Origin: Candidatus Woesearchaeota archaeon
GTDB lineage: Archaea > Nanobdellota > Nanobdellia > CSSed11-243R1
Assembly: GCA_007133845.1 (NCBI GenBank)
Contig: SLLY01000020.1
Location: 1 to 10,869 of the forward strand
DNA length: 10,869 bases
Direction: 5' to 3'
How positions within the stretch are numbered: position 1 is the first letter of the stretch; the number at the start of each line of letters is the position of its first letter. Under the pieces are notes generated by a model. It saw only the letters and a program-made list of their open reading frames with translations, was not told the origin of the DNA and made no database searches. Positions 4,786 to 10,521 of the stretch are shown piece by piece. Both the position numbers and the translations under genes were made by a program.

Positions 4786-6537
4786 TCATCTATTAATATT
4801 TTTGAATTCTTGGATTATACTCAATTCTTCCTCACTTAATTCTTCTTTGAATTTATTTTCAATTATCTCTAGATGGCTTCTTGGAATGAAAGAAATTAAT
4901 TCGTCTTCTTCATGTATCTGTCTTCCAACAGTCGCACCAGTTATCGAAACAGCTACACTTTCTCCAGATTCGGCCTCACTTACAGATTTTCCTTGTTTTT
5001 GGATTTCTTTTATTTTTCCAATTTCTTTACCACTTTTTTTTACCAATCTTGTCCCTGTTTTTATTCTTCCTATTATTTCAACACCGACTATTGCAGGATT
5101 AGATTGTCTGAATGTATATCCTTTTAATAATTTTATTTTTCCAGGCCATATCAACTTTTCAAAAGCCAATTTCTTTTGTTCTTCTATTTGTGTATTTCTC
5201 CATTCTTTATATTTTTCGAATAGAGTATATATTATATCCGCAGAAAATATTTTTACCTGTCTGTCTTTTGCCATCTGTTTTATTTCTTCAGATATTTTTG
5301 AATTAAATGCGAATATTACACATAAAAGATTATCTTCATTTTTCATCAATTCTGCTTCAATAACATCATTTTTTGTAACGTCTCCAATATCCGCCTTTTT
5401 TATTGGAAGATTTATTTGTTTAAACATTCCCTGCAACGCTTCTATAGCGCCTATCGAGTCCGCCTTTATTATAACACCATTATCCTCTTTTTTAAATAAA
5501 ACATCTTGTATTTCGTCCTTGAATAAATTTTTAGATTTTTCTATCTCTTCCTGTGTGTTTGTTACTTGTATAGACATGCCTGCGACAGCATTTTCAAGTT
5601 CTGGTGCCGAAATTTTTATACCTGCTGCTGCAGAAACTTCGTCAACAGATTGAAATTCACCCTTTTCTCTAAGTTCTTTCAAAGGAGATGGTTTTAAGAT
5701 TGCTCTTGTTTTTGTTAAAAAAGGACCTTCTAATCCTCCCACTACTATTTTATCCCCTTTTTTTAATACACCGTCATAGATAATCACATCTATTGTTTTT
5801 CCAAACCCTTTTATTTCCTTAACTTCTAATATATTTCCTTTAGCAGGTCCATCAACTTCTATTTTTAATTTTTCTTCAAGATATTTTTGTGAAAGTCCTG
5901 TTATATACATTAAAAGCTCACCAATTCCTTCACTAGTTAAACCCGAAACAGGGATTATAGAAACCTTTTTTGTAAAATCATCAACTCTATCGAATCTTTC
6001 AGCTTCAATTCCATAATCTGATAAAGAAATAACTATCTTGTATAATTGATTATCAAGTTCTTGTTGAACATCTGGTTCTTGCAATTTGAAACTCTCCATA
6101 AAACAATTAGTTTTATTTTTTTTCCAATGAGGAATCAAATCTATTTTATTTGCAGCTACCAAAAAAGGTATTTTAGCTTGTTTTAGAATTGTTATAGCTT
6201 CTCTTGTTTGAGCTTTAAAACCTTCATTTATATCAACAACTAATATCGCCAAATCAGAAATAGAACCACCTCTTTTTCTTAAATTTGTAAAAGCTTCATG
6301 TCCAGGAGTATCTATCGTTAAAATTCCAGGTATTGTGAATTTTATATTCATTTTCTTTAACATTTCTCCACACATATTTTTTATTGAATCAATAGGAATC
6401 TCGGAAGCTCCAACATGTTGAGTTATTGCACCCGCCTCCTTTTTTGCAATAGTTGTGCCTCTAATACGATCTAGGATTGTTGTTTTTCCATGGTCTATAT
6501 GTCCTATCACAGATATTATTGGCTGACGTATATTCAT
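4786..6537 (-). CDS. infB: Translation initiation factor aIF5B (archaeal IF2)
   Basis: This GTPase promotes ribosomal subunit joining and initiator tRNA positioning, as eIF5B and bacterial IF2 do. The G domain starts at once: GHIDHGKT (12-19), a switch I region with GAITQHVGASEIP (36-48), DTPGH (76-80) and NKID (130-133). A domain II beta-barrel (GNILEVKEIKGFGKTIDVIIYDG), a domain III with KADSIGAIEAL, and a second barrel (IVGVEIIGRIKTG) with a C-terminal helix follow. Its 583 aa is normal for the archaeal form. I chose ATG 6535-6537; the frame is open to 6630 but that part is unconserved and crosses the promoter. There is no Shine-Dalgarno site, and a TATA box about 28 bp upstream points to a leaderless mRNA. 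Unlike in many euryarchaea, infB is separated here from the L7Ae operon by its own promoter and a divergent small ORF. Confidence 0.96.
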   Translation of the reverse strand: MNIRQPIISVIGHIDHGKTTILDRIRGTTIAKKEAGAITQHVGASEIPIDSIKNMCGEMLKKMNIKFTIPGILTIDTPGHEAFTNLRKRGGSISDLAILVVDINEGFKAQTREAITILKQAKIPFLVAANKIDLIPHWKKNKTNCFMESFKLQEPDVQQELDNQLYKIVISLSDYGIEAERFDRVDDFTKKVSIIPVSGLTSEGIGELLMYITGLSQKYLEEKLKIEVDGPAKGNILEVKEIKGFGKTIDVIIYDGVLKKGDKIVVGGLEGPFLTKTRAILKPSPLKELREKGEFQSVDEVSAAAGIKISAPELENAVAGMSIQVTNTQEEIEKSKNLFKDEIQDVLFKKEDNGVIIKADSIGAIEALQGMFKQINLPIKKADIGDVTKNDVIEAELMKNEDNLLCVIFAFNSKISEEIKQMAKDRQVKIFSADIIYTLFEKYKEWRNTQIEEQKKLAFEKLIWPGKIKLLKGYTFRQSNPAIVGVEIIGRIKTGTRLVKKSGKEIGKIKEIQKQGKSVSEAESGESVAVSITGATVGRQIHEEDELISFIPRSHLEIIENKFKEELSEEELSIIQEFKNINR

Positions 6538-6559
6538 GTATATTATCAATAAATAATGC

Positions 6560-6571
6560 TTTAAAAATATA
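6560..6571 (-). promoter_or_regulatory. TATA box of infB
   Basis: TATATTTTTAAA on the minus strand is centred about 28 bp before the infB ATG, so the transcript should begin at or just before the start codon. The absence of a ribosome-binding site agrees with a leaderless mRNA. Confidence 0.55.
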
Positions 6572-6583
6572 CTGACAGAAAAG

Positions 6584-6592
6584 AATATATAT
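6584..6592 (+). promoter_or_regulatory. TATA box of the 45-aa small ORF
   Basis: AATATATAT on the plus strand is centred about 25 bp before the ATG at 6613, the spacing expected for a leaderless archaeal transcript. It lies back to back with the infB TATA box, forming a divergent promoter of about 75 bp. Confidence 0.5.
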
Positions 6593-6612
6593 GGAAGTAT
6601 TTTTAGATTTTC

Positions 6613-6750
6613 ATGGAAGAAAATATACATTTTGAAGATTGTGAAGATGATACTGGAGTAGAAGCTTGGGATTTTTTAACAGACGAGCAAAAAGAAAACT
6701 TCAAAAAAATAACAGAGAAAAATAAAGAAAATTTAAGTTATATAGGTTAA
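6613..6750 (+). CDS. Small acidic protein, 45 aa, unknown function
   Basis: I do not recognise it. The 45 residues include 14 Asp/Glu and 5 Lys. The first half is very acidic (FEDCEDDTGVEAWDFL) and the second half is probably one amphipathic helix (TDEQKENFKKITEKNKENL). There is a single Cys and no membrane segment. It has its own TATA box, no ribosome-binding site (probable leaderless mRNA), and runs divergently from infB. Its TAA falls in TTAA, which also supplies the stop of the convergent adk gene, so the two genes overlap tail-to-tail by about three bases. It uses nearly all the space between two well-defined genes, which favours a real gene over a chance frame. Confidence 0.6.
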   Translation: MEENIHFEDCEDDTGVEAWDFLTDEQKENFKKITEKNKENLSYIG

Positions 6751-7400
6751 GCTAATTCTCTTTCTTTTAAAGCATTCATTATTTTTTCTACTTGAACTTC
6801 TGGAGGTATATCTACGCTTTTACATTCTATATCTATTTTAATTCCTTTTTCATTGTAGAAATCTATTAATGGTTGCGTTTTTTCTTCATAAACTTTCAAT
6901 CTTTGTTCTATTGCTTCAGGCTTATCGTCATCTCTTTGATACAGTTCTCCACCACATTCATCACATATACCTTCTACTTGTGGTTTAAGATATAATTTAT
7001 TGTAAATTTTTCCACAATTTTTACATTGAACTCTAGAAGAAAGTCTTGCTATTGAAACTTCTCGAGAAACAACTAAATTTATTGTTGCATCTATGTCAGT
7101 GATTTCTTCAAGTGCTTCCGCCTGTTCCAAACTTCTTGGAAAACCATCTAGTATAAATCCTTCTTGTGCGTCTTCTTGCTCAAGTCTTTTTTTAAGTATA
7201 CCTATAACAATTTCATTAGATACAAGAACACCTTTTTCTTGCGCTTCTCTTATTGTTTCTCCAAACTCTTCATCATCTCTTGCAGCTCTCAACAAATCTC
7301 CCATAGATATAACAGGGATATCATTTAGTTTTGGTGCCATTCTTGAAGAATAAGTTCCTTTGCCTGAGCCTTGTGGACCCATAATAATTAATTTAACCAT
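6747..7400 (-). CDS. adk: Adenylate kinase, bacterial/long type with zinc LID
   Basis: It catalyses ATP + AMP to 2 ADP. The P-loop is GPQGSGKGT (residues 8-16). The NMP-binding part shows MGDLLRAA and the DGFPR motif at 85-89. The LID domain has four zinc ligands, C126-x2-C129 and C146-x2-C149. The 217-aa length and LID place it in the monomeric Adk family rather than the short trimeric archaeal AdkA or the Fap7-like type. GGTGATT lies three bases before the ATG. It is the last gene of the L7Ae-S28e-L24e-adk operon, 5 bp after L24e. In many euryarchaea this slot holds nucleoside diphosphate kinase. Confidence 0.96.
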   Translation of the reverse strand: MVKLIIMGPQGSGKGTYSSRMAPKLNDIPVISMGDLLRAARDDEEFGETIREAQEKGVLVSNEIVIGILKKRLEQEDAQEGFILDGFPRSLEQAEALEEITDIDATINLVVSREVSIARLSSRVQCKNCGKIYNKLYLKPQVEGICDECGGELYQRDDDKPEAIEQRLKVYEEKTQPLIDFYNEKGIKIDIECKSVDIPPEVQVEKIMNALKERELA

Positions 7401-7405
7401 TCAAA

Positions 7406-7567
7406 TCACCATTTTTTCCTTACCCATTTTACCTTTCTTGCAACTCTCATTTTATCATTTTTTTCACATTTAGAAGAACAATAGGTTCTTATTTTTCCAT
7501 CATTCTTTACAAACATTAAAATATTGTTTTTAGCAACCTTTTTTTTACAAAAAGAACACTCTTCCAT
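7406..7567 (-). CDS. rpl24e: Ribosomal protein L24e (53 aa)
   Basis: This is a small zinc-binding large-subunit protein. The frame begins MEECSFCKKKVAKN and continues with DGKIRTYCSSKCEKN and a basic end (RVARKVKWVRKKW). The four zinc ligands are C4-x2-C7 and C30-x3-C34, and SSKCEKN followed by R-K-KW is the L24e signature. The length is normal for the archaeal protein. Its ATG is two bases after the S28e stop, and the ribosome-binding site (GGGGGAG) lies in the last codons of S28e. It was confirmed by direct translation because it is short. Confidence 0.93.
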   Translation of the reverse strand: MEECSFCKKKVAKNNILMFVKNDGKIRTYCSSKCEKNDKMRVARKVKWVRKKW

Positions 7568-7569
7568 GA

Positions 7570-7854
7570 TTATCTCCCCCTTCCTCTTCCGAGTGGTGCT
7601 GCTTCTATTTCTGTATTTGTTACCATCAATATATCTCCCATTTTAATAGGTCCTTTTACATTTCTTCTAAGAATTTTTCCAGCATCTCTACCTGCAAGAA
7701 CTTTACACCTTACTTGCGTCACTTCCCCTCTAACTCCTGTCCTTGAAACTATTTCTATAATTTTTGACGGAGCGGCACCTTTATACATATCATATTTTTG
7801 TTCTTCTTTTGTAAGTTCCTGTTTTCTTACAGGTCTTCGTTCTCTTCTTGCCAT
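7570..7854 (-). CDS. rps28e: Ribosomal protein S28e with N-terminal extension
   Basis: This is a small-subunit protein with an S1-like OB fold. The core (about residues 29-94) has [44 protein letters not shown] and [14 protein letters not shown], all S28e hallmarks. Archaeal S28e is usually about 70 residues. Here about 25 charged residues precede the core ([19 protein letters not shown]). The ATG at 7852-7854 has GTGATGAG just upstream. An internal ATG (M23) would give a normal-length protein but has no comparable site that I can see. It starts 6 bp after L7Ae. Confidence 0.94.
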   Translation of the reverse strand: MARRERRPVRKQELTKEEQKYDMYKGAAPSKIIEIVSRTGVRGEVTQVRCKVLAGRDAGKILRRNVKGPIKMGDILMVTNTEIEAAPLGRGRGR

Positions 7855-7860
7855 TACTCA

Positions 7861-8220
7861 TCACTTTTCAAATTCTTTTCTTATGTTTAACAGTTGCTTC
7901 TTTGCTTCACCTGCATCTAAAACTGCTACTGCGGATGTTGAAACTTCTAATCCTGCAGAAGTACCTAATTCTGTTTTCGTTCCTGCAACAACAAATGGAA
8001 TCTTTTTTTCTTCACATAAAGCAGGTAAATGCATTACAATTTCAGGTGGACTTATATCGTTTGCAACAACTACTAATTTTGCTTTTTCTCTTTCTATTGC
8101 CTTTGTTGCTTCATTAACACCCTTTTTAATTTTGCCACTATTTCTAGCAACTTCAATTATTTCTAAAGATAATTCAATTACTTCTTTAGATAATTCCTTT
8201 TTTTCATAAGGAGCAGTCAT
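7861..8220 (-). CDS. rpl7ae: Ribosomal protein L7Ae (k-turn binding)
   Basis: L7Ae binds kink-turns in 23S rRNA, in box C/D and H/ACA guide RNAs, and in archaeal RNase P RNA. The family signature is clear: GKIKKGVNEATKAIE (RNA-binding helix), AKLVVVANDISPPEIVMHLPALCEEK and the ELGTSAGLEVSTSAVAVLD end. Its 119 aa is the usual length. It is the first gene of the operon. GGTGATGAG lies six bases or fewer before the ATG, and a TATA box near 8299-8307 predicts a leader of about 50 nt. In some archaea L7Ae represses its own mRNA through a leader k-turn; see the findings for what can and cannot be seen here. Confidence 0.97.
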   Translation of the reverse strand: MTAPYEKKELSKEVIELSLEIIEVARNSGKIKKGVNEATKAIEREKAKLVVVANDISPPEIVMHLPALCEEKKIPFVVAGTKTELGTSAGLEVSTSAVAVLDAGEAKKQLLNIRKEFEK

Positions 8221-8298
8221 TTCTCATCACCTTCCATCAAGCAACACTTATGTATCGCTTTCATATTTCATTTGGTAAGAATTATCAATTATAGTGCC

Positions 8299-8307
8299 TT
8301 TATAAAA
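8299..8307 (-). promoter_or_regulatory. TATA box of the L7Ae operon
   Basis: TTTTATAAA on the minus strand. Initiation is expected near 8275, which leaves a 5' leader of roughly 50 nt, long for this window where most promoters imply leaderless or 30-nt leaders. Confidence 0.55.
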
Positions 8308-8319
8308 CTTTTTAATTTT

Positions 8320-8592
8320 TTAGATAATATACCTATTATTTTCATATCCTATTTTATAATTTATCCAAAGTTTGTAAAGACTTGTTTTTAATTCTCTTTT
8401 TTTAAGATCTACACCATTTGATATTTCTATTAAATTTTCAATAGTTATTTCTGTTTTTGTTTTATTTTCATCATCCCTTAATATTTGTATTATATCATAT
8501 ACATACAAATCCTTTTCATTTAATTTTACTATTTCTTCATTCTGTTTCTTTGTTTCCCAATAAGTAGGAATTTCCAAACAAATATCAATCAA
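8320..8592 (-). CDS. Small winged-helix-like protein, 90 aa, TTG start
   Basis: No family is recognised. Residues about 25-90 suggest a winged-helix fold: a helix (DLYVYDIIQILRD), a second (ITIENLIEIS), a probable recognition helix (KKRELKTSLYKLWIN), then a short hairpin ending GYENNRYII. The fold is inferred from pattern only. The start is TTG at 8590-8592 because AAGGTGAT stands three bases upstream and the frame has no ATG. Its promoter carries the same palindrome plus TATA block as the asparagine synthetase promoter, placing both under one regulator. It is a monocistron between the synthetase and the L7Ae operon. It could be a co-regulator or a partner protein. Confidence 0.75.
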   Translation of the reverse strand: MIDICLEIPTYWETKKQNEEIVKLNEKDLYVYDIIQILRDDENKTKTEITIENLIEISNGVDLKKRELKTSLYKLWINYKIGYENNRYII

Positions 8593-8646
8593 TTTATCAC
8601 CTTATTTTGTATTTTTTATTTATGTCATCCAATAATATCAGTTTAC

Positions 8647-8660
8647 CTATAAAAAAATTT
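8647..8660 (-). promoter_or_regulatory. TATA region of the 90-aa winged-helix-like gene
   Basis: AAATTTTTTTATAG on the minus strand, directly downstream of the palindrome at 8661-8680. It is identical to the block at 9706-9719 before the synthetase gene. It predicts initiation near 8626 and a leader of about 34 nt with AAGGTGAT. Confidence 0.55.
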
Positions 8661-8680
8661 GTTGTAAAAGACTTTACAAC
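8661..8680. promoter_or_regulatory. Palindromic operator, copy 1 (perfect)
   Basis: GTTGTAAA-AGAC-TTTACAAC, a perfect 8-bp inverted repeat with a 4-bp spacer. It sits immediately upstream of the TATA region of the 90-aa gene and touches the last base of the synthetase stop codon. A second copy with the same spacing and orientation to a TATA block is at 9720-9739. It is a dimer-type protein-binding site in form; the binding protein is inferred. Confidence 0.75.
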
Positions 8681-9651
8681 TAATATAAAACCTTTTTATT
8701 TATAGGAAAACCAGTTGTTTTTCTTATGTCTGTTGCATCGATTATGTATTGTGTTATCCTATTTAGTCCAAAACCATAACCTGCATGAGGAACTTGTCCA
8801 TTTTTCTTTATGTTGTTTAGATACCATTTAAAATCATTTATACCTCCACCAAGCGATTCTAAACGTTTTAACATTATAGAATTTTCCAGTTTTTTCAATA
8901 TTTTTTCATATTCATATTCTCTTTCTGCCGCACCGACACATTCTCCTGCATTAGGTAATATGAAATCCGTGCTATTAACAATTTTAGAATTTTTCTCATT
9001 TGTTTTCATATTAAAAAATTTTATTTTTTCAGGGTAGTGCGTTATAAAAAATGGTTTATTTCCGTATAACTCACAAAGAGTTTTTTCATGCACACTTTTT
9101 AAATCATCTCCCCACTTTATTTCTATATCCATTTTATTTAATTCTTTTATTGCATCTGTATATGTTATCCTTTTGAAAGGTGTTTTTAAATTTTTTAATT
9201 TTTCAACAGAACCTCCCAAATTTTTTATTATATCTTCATGTTTTAATGCATCTTTCACCATATACATAAACGTTTTTTCTATATGTTCTATAAGTTCGTT
9301 CAAATTACATTTAAGTTCTATTTCAACAAGTGTAAATTCTGTAAGATGTCTATTGTCAACATCTCTTTCCGCTCTAAAACTTGGACCTATACAAAAAACT
9401 TTATCCAATTTTGGTACAAACGATTCTAGATATAATTGTCCTGTTTGTACAAGATATTTATTTTTTCCGAAGTAATCAACTTCAAATAAAGTGTTCACAT
9501 TTTCACATGCTCCAGTTGCATGAGTTATATGAGGAACAACTACTTCAGTAAAATTATTTTCCAAAAAATATTTTCTTGCCCCATTTAAAAGAGAAGATTC
9601 TATTTTTACAATAGACTCTTCTTCACTCAAAAAATTCGTTTTACATTTCAT
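8680..9651 (-). CDS. AsnRS-like asparagine synthetase (class II catalytic domain only)
   Basis: This 323-aa protein is a class II aminoacyl-tRNA synthetase catalytic core of the AspRS/AsnRS group. Motif 1 lies around FTEVVVPHIT (34-43). Motif 2 is FRAERDVDNRHLTEFTLVE (92-110), and motif 3 is GYGFGLNR (291-298). The N-terminal OB-fold anticodon-binding domain of about 100 residues is absent, and the protein begins at the catalytic domain. Archaeal proteins of this design, first studied in Pyrococcus abyssi, make asparagine from aspartate, ammonia and ATP rather than charging tRNA. That function is the best guess but needs proof. AGGAGGAG stands seven bases before the ATG. The promoter carries palindrome copy 2 and faces a divergent TrmB-type gene. 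Confidence 0.88.
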   Translation of the reverse strand: MKCKTNFLSEEESIVKIESSLLNGARKYFLENNFTEVVVPHITHATGACENVNTLFEVDYFGKNKYLVQTGQLYLESFVPKLDKVFCIGPSFRAERDVDNRHLTEFTLVEIELKCNLNELIEHIEKTFMYMVKDALKHEDIIKNLGGSVEKLKNLKTPFKRITYTDAIKELNKMDIEIKWGDDLKSVHEKTLCELYGNKPFFITHYPEKIKFFNMKTNEKNSKIVNSTDFILPNAGECVGAAEREYEYEKILKKLENSIMLKRLESLGGGINDFKWYLNNIKKNGQVPHAGYGFGLNRITQYIIDATDIRKTTGFPINKKVLY

Positions 9652-9705
9652 TTTTTCTCTCCTCCTAGGTACTTTTTAAAAGCCTCTGTTAATCAGATAA
9701 ACCTT

Positions 9706-9719
9706 CTATAAAAAAATTT
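9706..9719 (-). promoter_or_regulatory. TATA region of the asparagine synthetase gene
   Basis: AAATTTTTTTATAG on the minus strand, with the palindrome directly upstream. Initiation is expected near 9684, giving a leader of about 33 nt that holds AGGAGGAG. A second TATA-like string (CTTTTAAAAAG) near 9670-9682 is less well placed. Confidence 0.55.
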
Positions 9720-9739
9720 GTTGTAAATTTATTGACAAC
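9720..9739. promoter_or_regulatory. Palindromic operator, copy 2, in the divergent synthetase/TrmB promoter
   Basis: GTTGTAAA-TTTA-TTGACAAC: the same half-sites and spacer length as copy 1 with one mismatched pair. The arms extend to 9717-9742 (TTTGTTGT...ACAACAAA). It lies between two TATA boxes, upstream of each, at a position where archaeal regulators of the TrmB type can activate by aiding TBP/TFB or block by occupying the BRE. Confidence 0.75.
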
Positions 9740-9742
9740 AAA

Positions 9743-9751
9743 GTATATTAA
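9743..9751 (+). promoter_or_regulatory. TATA box of the TrmB-like gene
   Basis: GTATATTAA on the plus strand is centred about 28 bp before ATG 9775, so the mRNA is probably leaderless. It abuts palindrome copy 2, so regulator binding there would affect its own promoter. Confidence 0.55.
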
Positions 9752-9774
9752 GATACTCACATATATTGAATTTT

Positions 9775-10488
9775 ATGAAAGAAATAATTAATAAGTTAAA
9801 ATTTTTAGGATTGACAAAAATAGAAGCTAAGATATACATTGTTTTACTTAAATTAGGTATGTCCAAAGCAGGAAAAATAAGCAAAGAGATTCAAATCAAT
9901 CGGACTACAACATATGATTCTTTAAGAAGATTACTTGATAAAGGTTTAGTAAGTTATGTTGTTCAATCGAATACAAAAATTTACGAGGCTACAAATCCAG
10001 AAATTATTTTGGAATTGGTAAGAGAAAAAGAAGAAGAAGCAAAAAGTATAATTCCAAAATTAAAAGAAATATACAAAAGACCTAAAAGAAAAAAAGATGT
10101 AACCTTATACTATGGATACAAAGGAGTAAAATCTGTTTTTCAAGACATATTGAGAGAAGGAAAAGAAATACTCGTTTTAGATGATGAAGGAGAGTTTAGT
10201 TCTAAAATGCCATATTATTCACCTCATTACATAAGAGAAATTGAAAAAAAGAAAATTCCTATCAAACATATTGTTAGAGAAGGTGTAAAAATAAATTCAA
10301 CTAAAACAACAAAAGTTAGACATATCTCCAAAAAAACAAAATCTTTATCTGCAATGGATATATATGGAAATAAAGTCGCAATAATAATTTGGACAGAACC
10401 TCCAGAAGCGGTAATAATAGAAAATAAAACGGCGGCCGATTCTTTTAGAAGTTATTTTGAAGCATTATGGAAAAATGCAAAACCATAA
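9775..10488 (+). CDS. TrmB-family transcriptional regulator
   Basis: This is a DNA-binding regulator with an N-terminal TrmB winged helix (about residues 8-70: LGLTKIEAKIYIVLLKLG, AGKISKEIQINRTTTYDSLRRLLDKGLV) and a coiled-coil linker (about 77-102). The C-terminal effector domain begins DVTLYYGYKGVKSVFQDIL and ends with AVIIENKTAADSFRSYFEALW. The length of 237 aa matches the shorter TrmB proteins that lack the sugar-binding domain of the sugar regulators. I start at ATG 9775; a TTG at 9766 would add three residues, but the TATA spacing and lack of a ribosome-binding site favour the ATG. It is divergent from the asparagine synthetase with the palindrome between them. The effector is unknown; asparagine or a related metabolite is inference from context. 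Confidence 0.92.
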   Translation: MKEIINKLKFLGLTKIEAKIYIVLLKLGMSKAGKISKEIQINRTTTYDSLRRLLDKGLVSYVVQSNTKIYEATNPEIILELVREKEEEAKSIIPKLKEIYKRPKRKKDVTLYYGYKGVKSVFQDILREGKEILVLDDEGEFSSKMPYYSPHYIREIEKKKIPIKHIVREGVKINSTKTTKVRHISKKTKSLSAMDIYGNKVAIIIWTEPPEAVIIENKTAADSFRSYFEALWKNAKP

Positions 10489-10490
10489 TC

Positions 10491-10499
10491 TTTAATAAA
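10491..10499 (+). promoter_or_regulatory. TATA box of the nucleotidyltransferase gene
   Basis: TTTAATAAA, centred about 27 bp before ATG 10522, directly after the TrmB-like stop codon. There is no ribosome-binding site, which fits a leaderless transcript independent of the TrmB-like gene. Confidence 0.5.
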
Positions 10500-10521
10500 T
10501 AAAAACAAGTTTTATGTGTTT

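Noticed and set aside
4748..5653. 301-codon plus-strand open frame
   Set aside because: It lies entirely antisense to the end of infB, has no ribosome-binding site or promoter of note, and its hydrophobic Ser/Phe/Ile-rich product is what the reverse of a Lys/Glu-rich coding strand gives.
6538..6630. Upstream extension of infB by 31 residues
   Set aside because: The extension is hydrophobic and unconserved, and it overlaps the infB TATA box and the start of the divergent small ORF.
7883..8209. Plus-strand 108-codon frame opposite L7Ae
   Set aside because: It is a shadow of the conserved L7Ae gene, with no promoter or ribosome-binding site on the plus strand.
3791..10200. Scattered TGATGA strings as possible box C/D guide RNAs
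   Set aside because: All those checked fall inside coding sequence or ribosome-binding sites, without a paired CUGA at the spacing of an archaeal C/D RNA.
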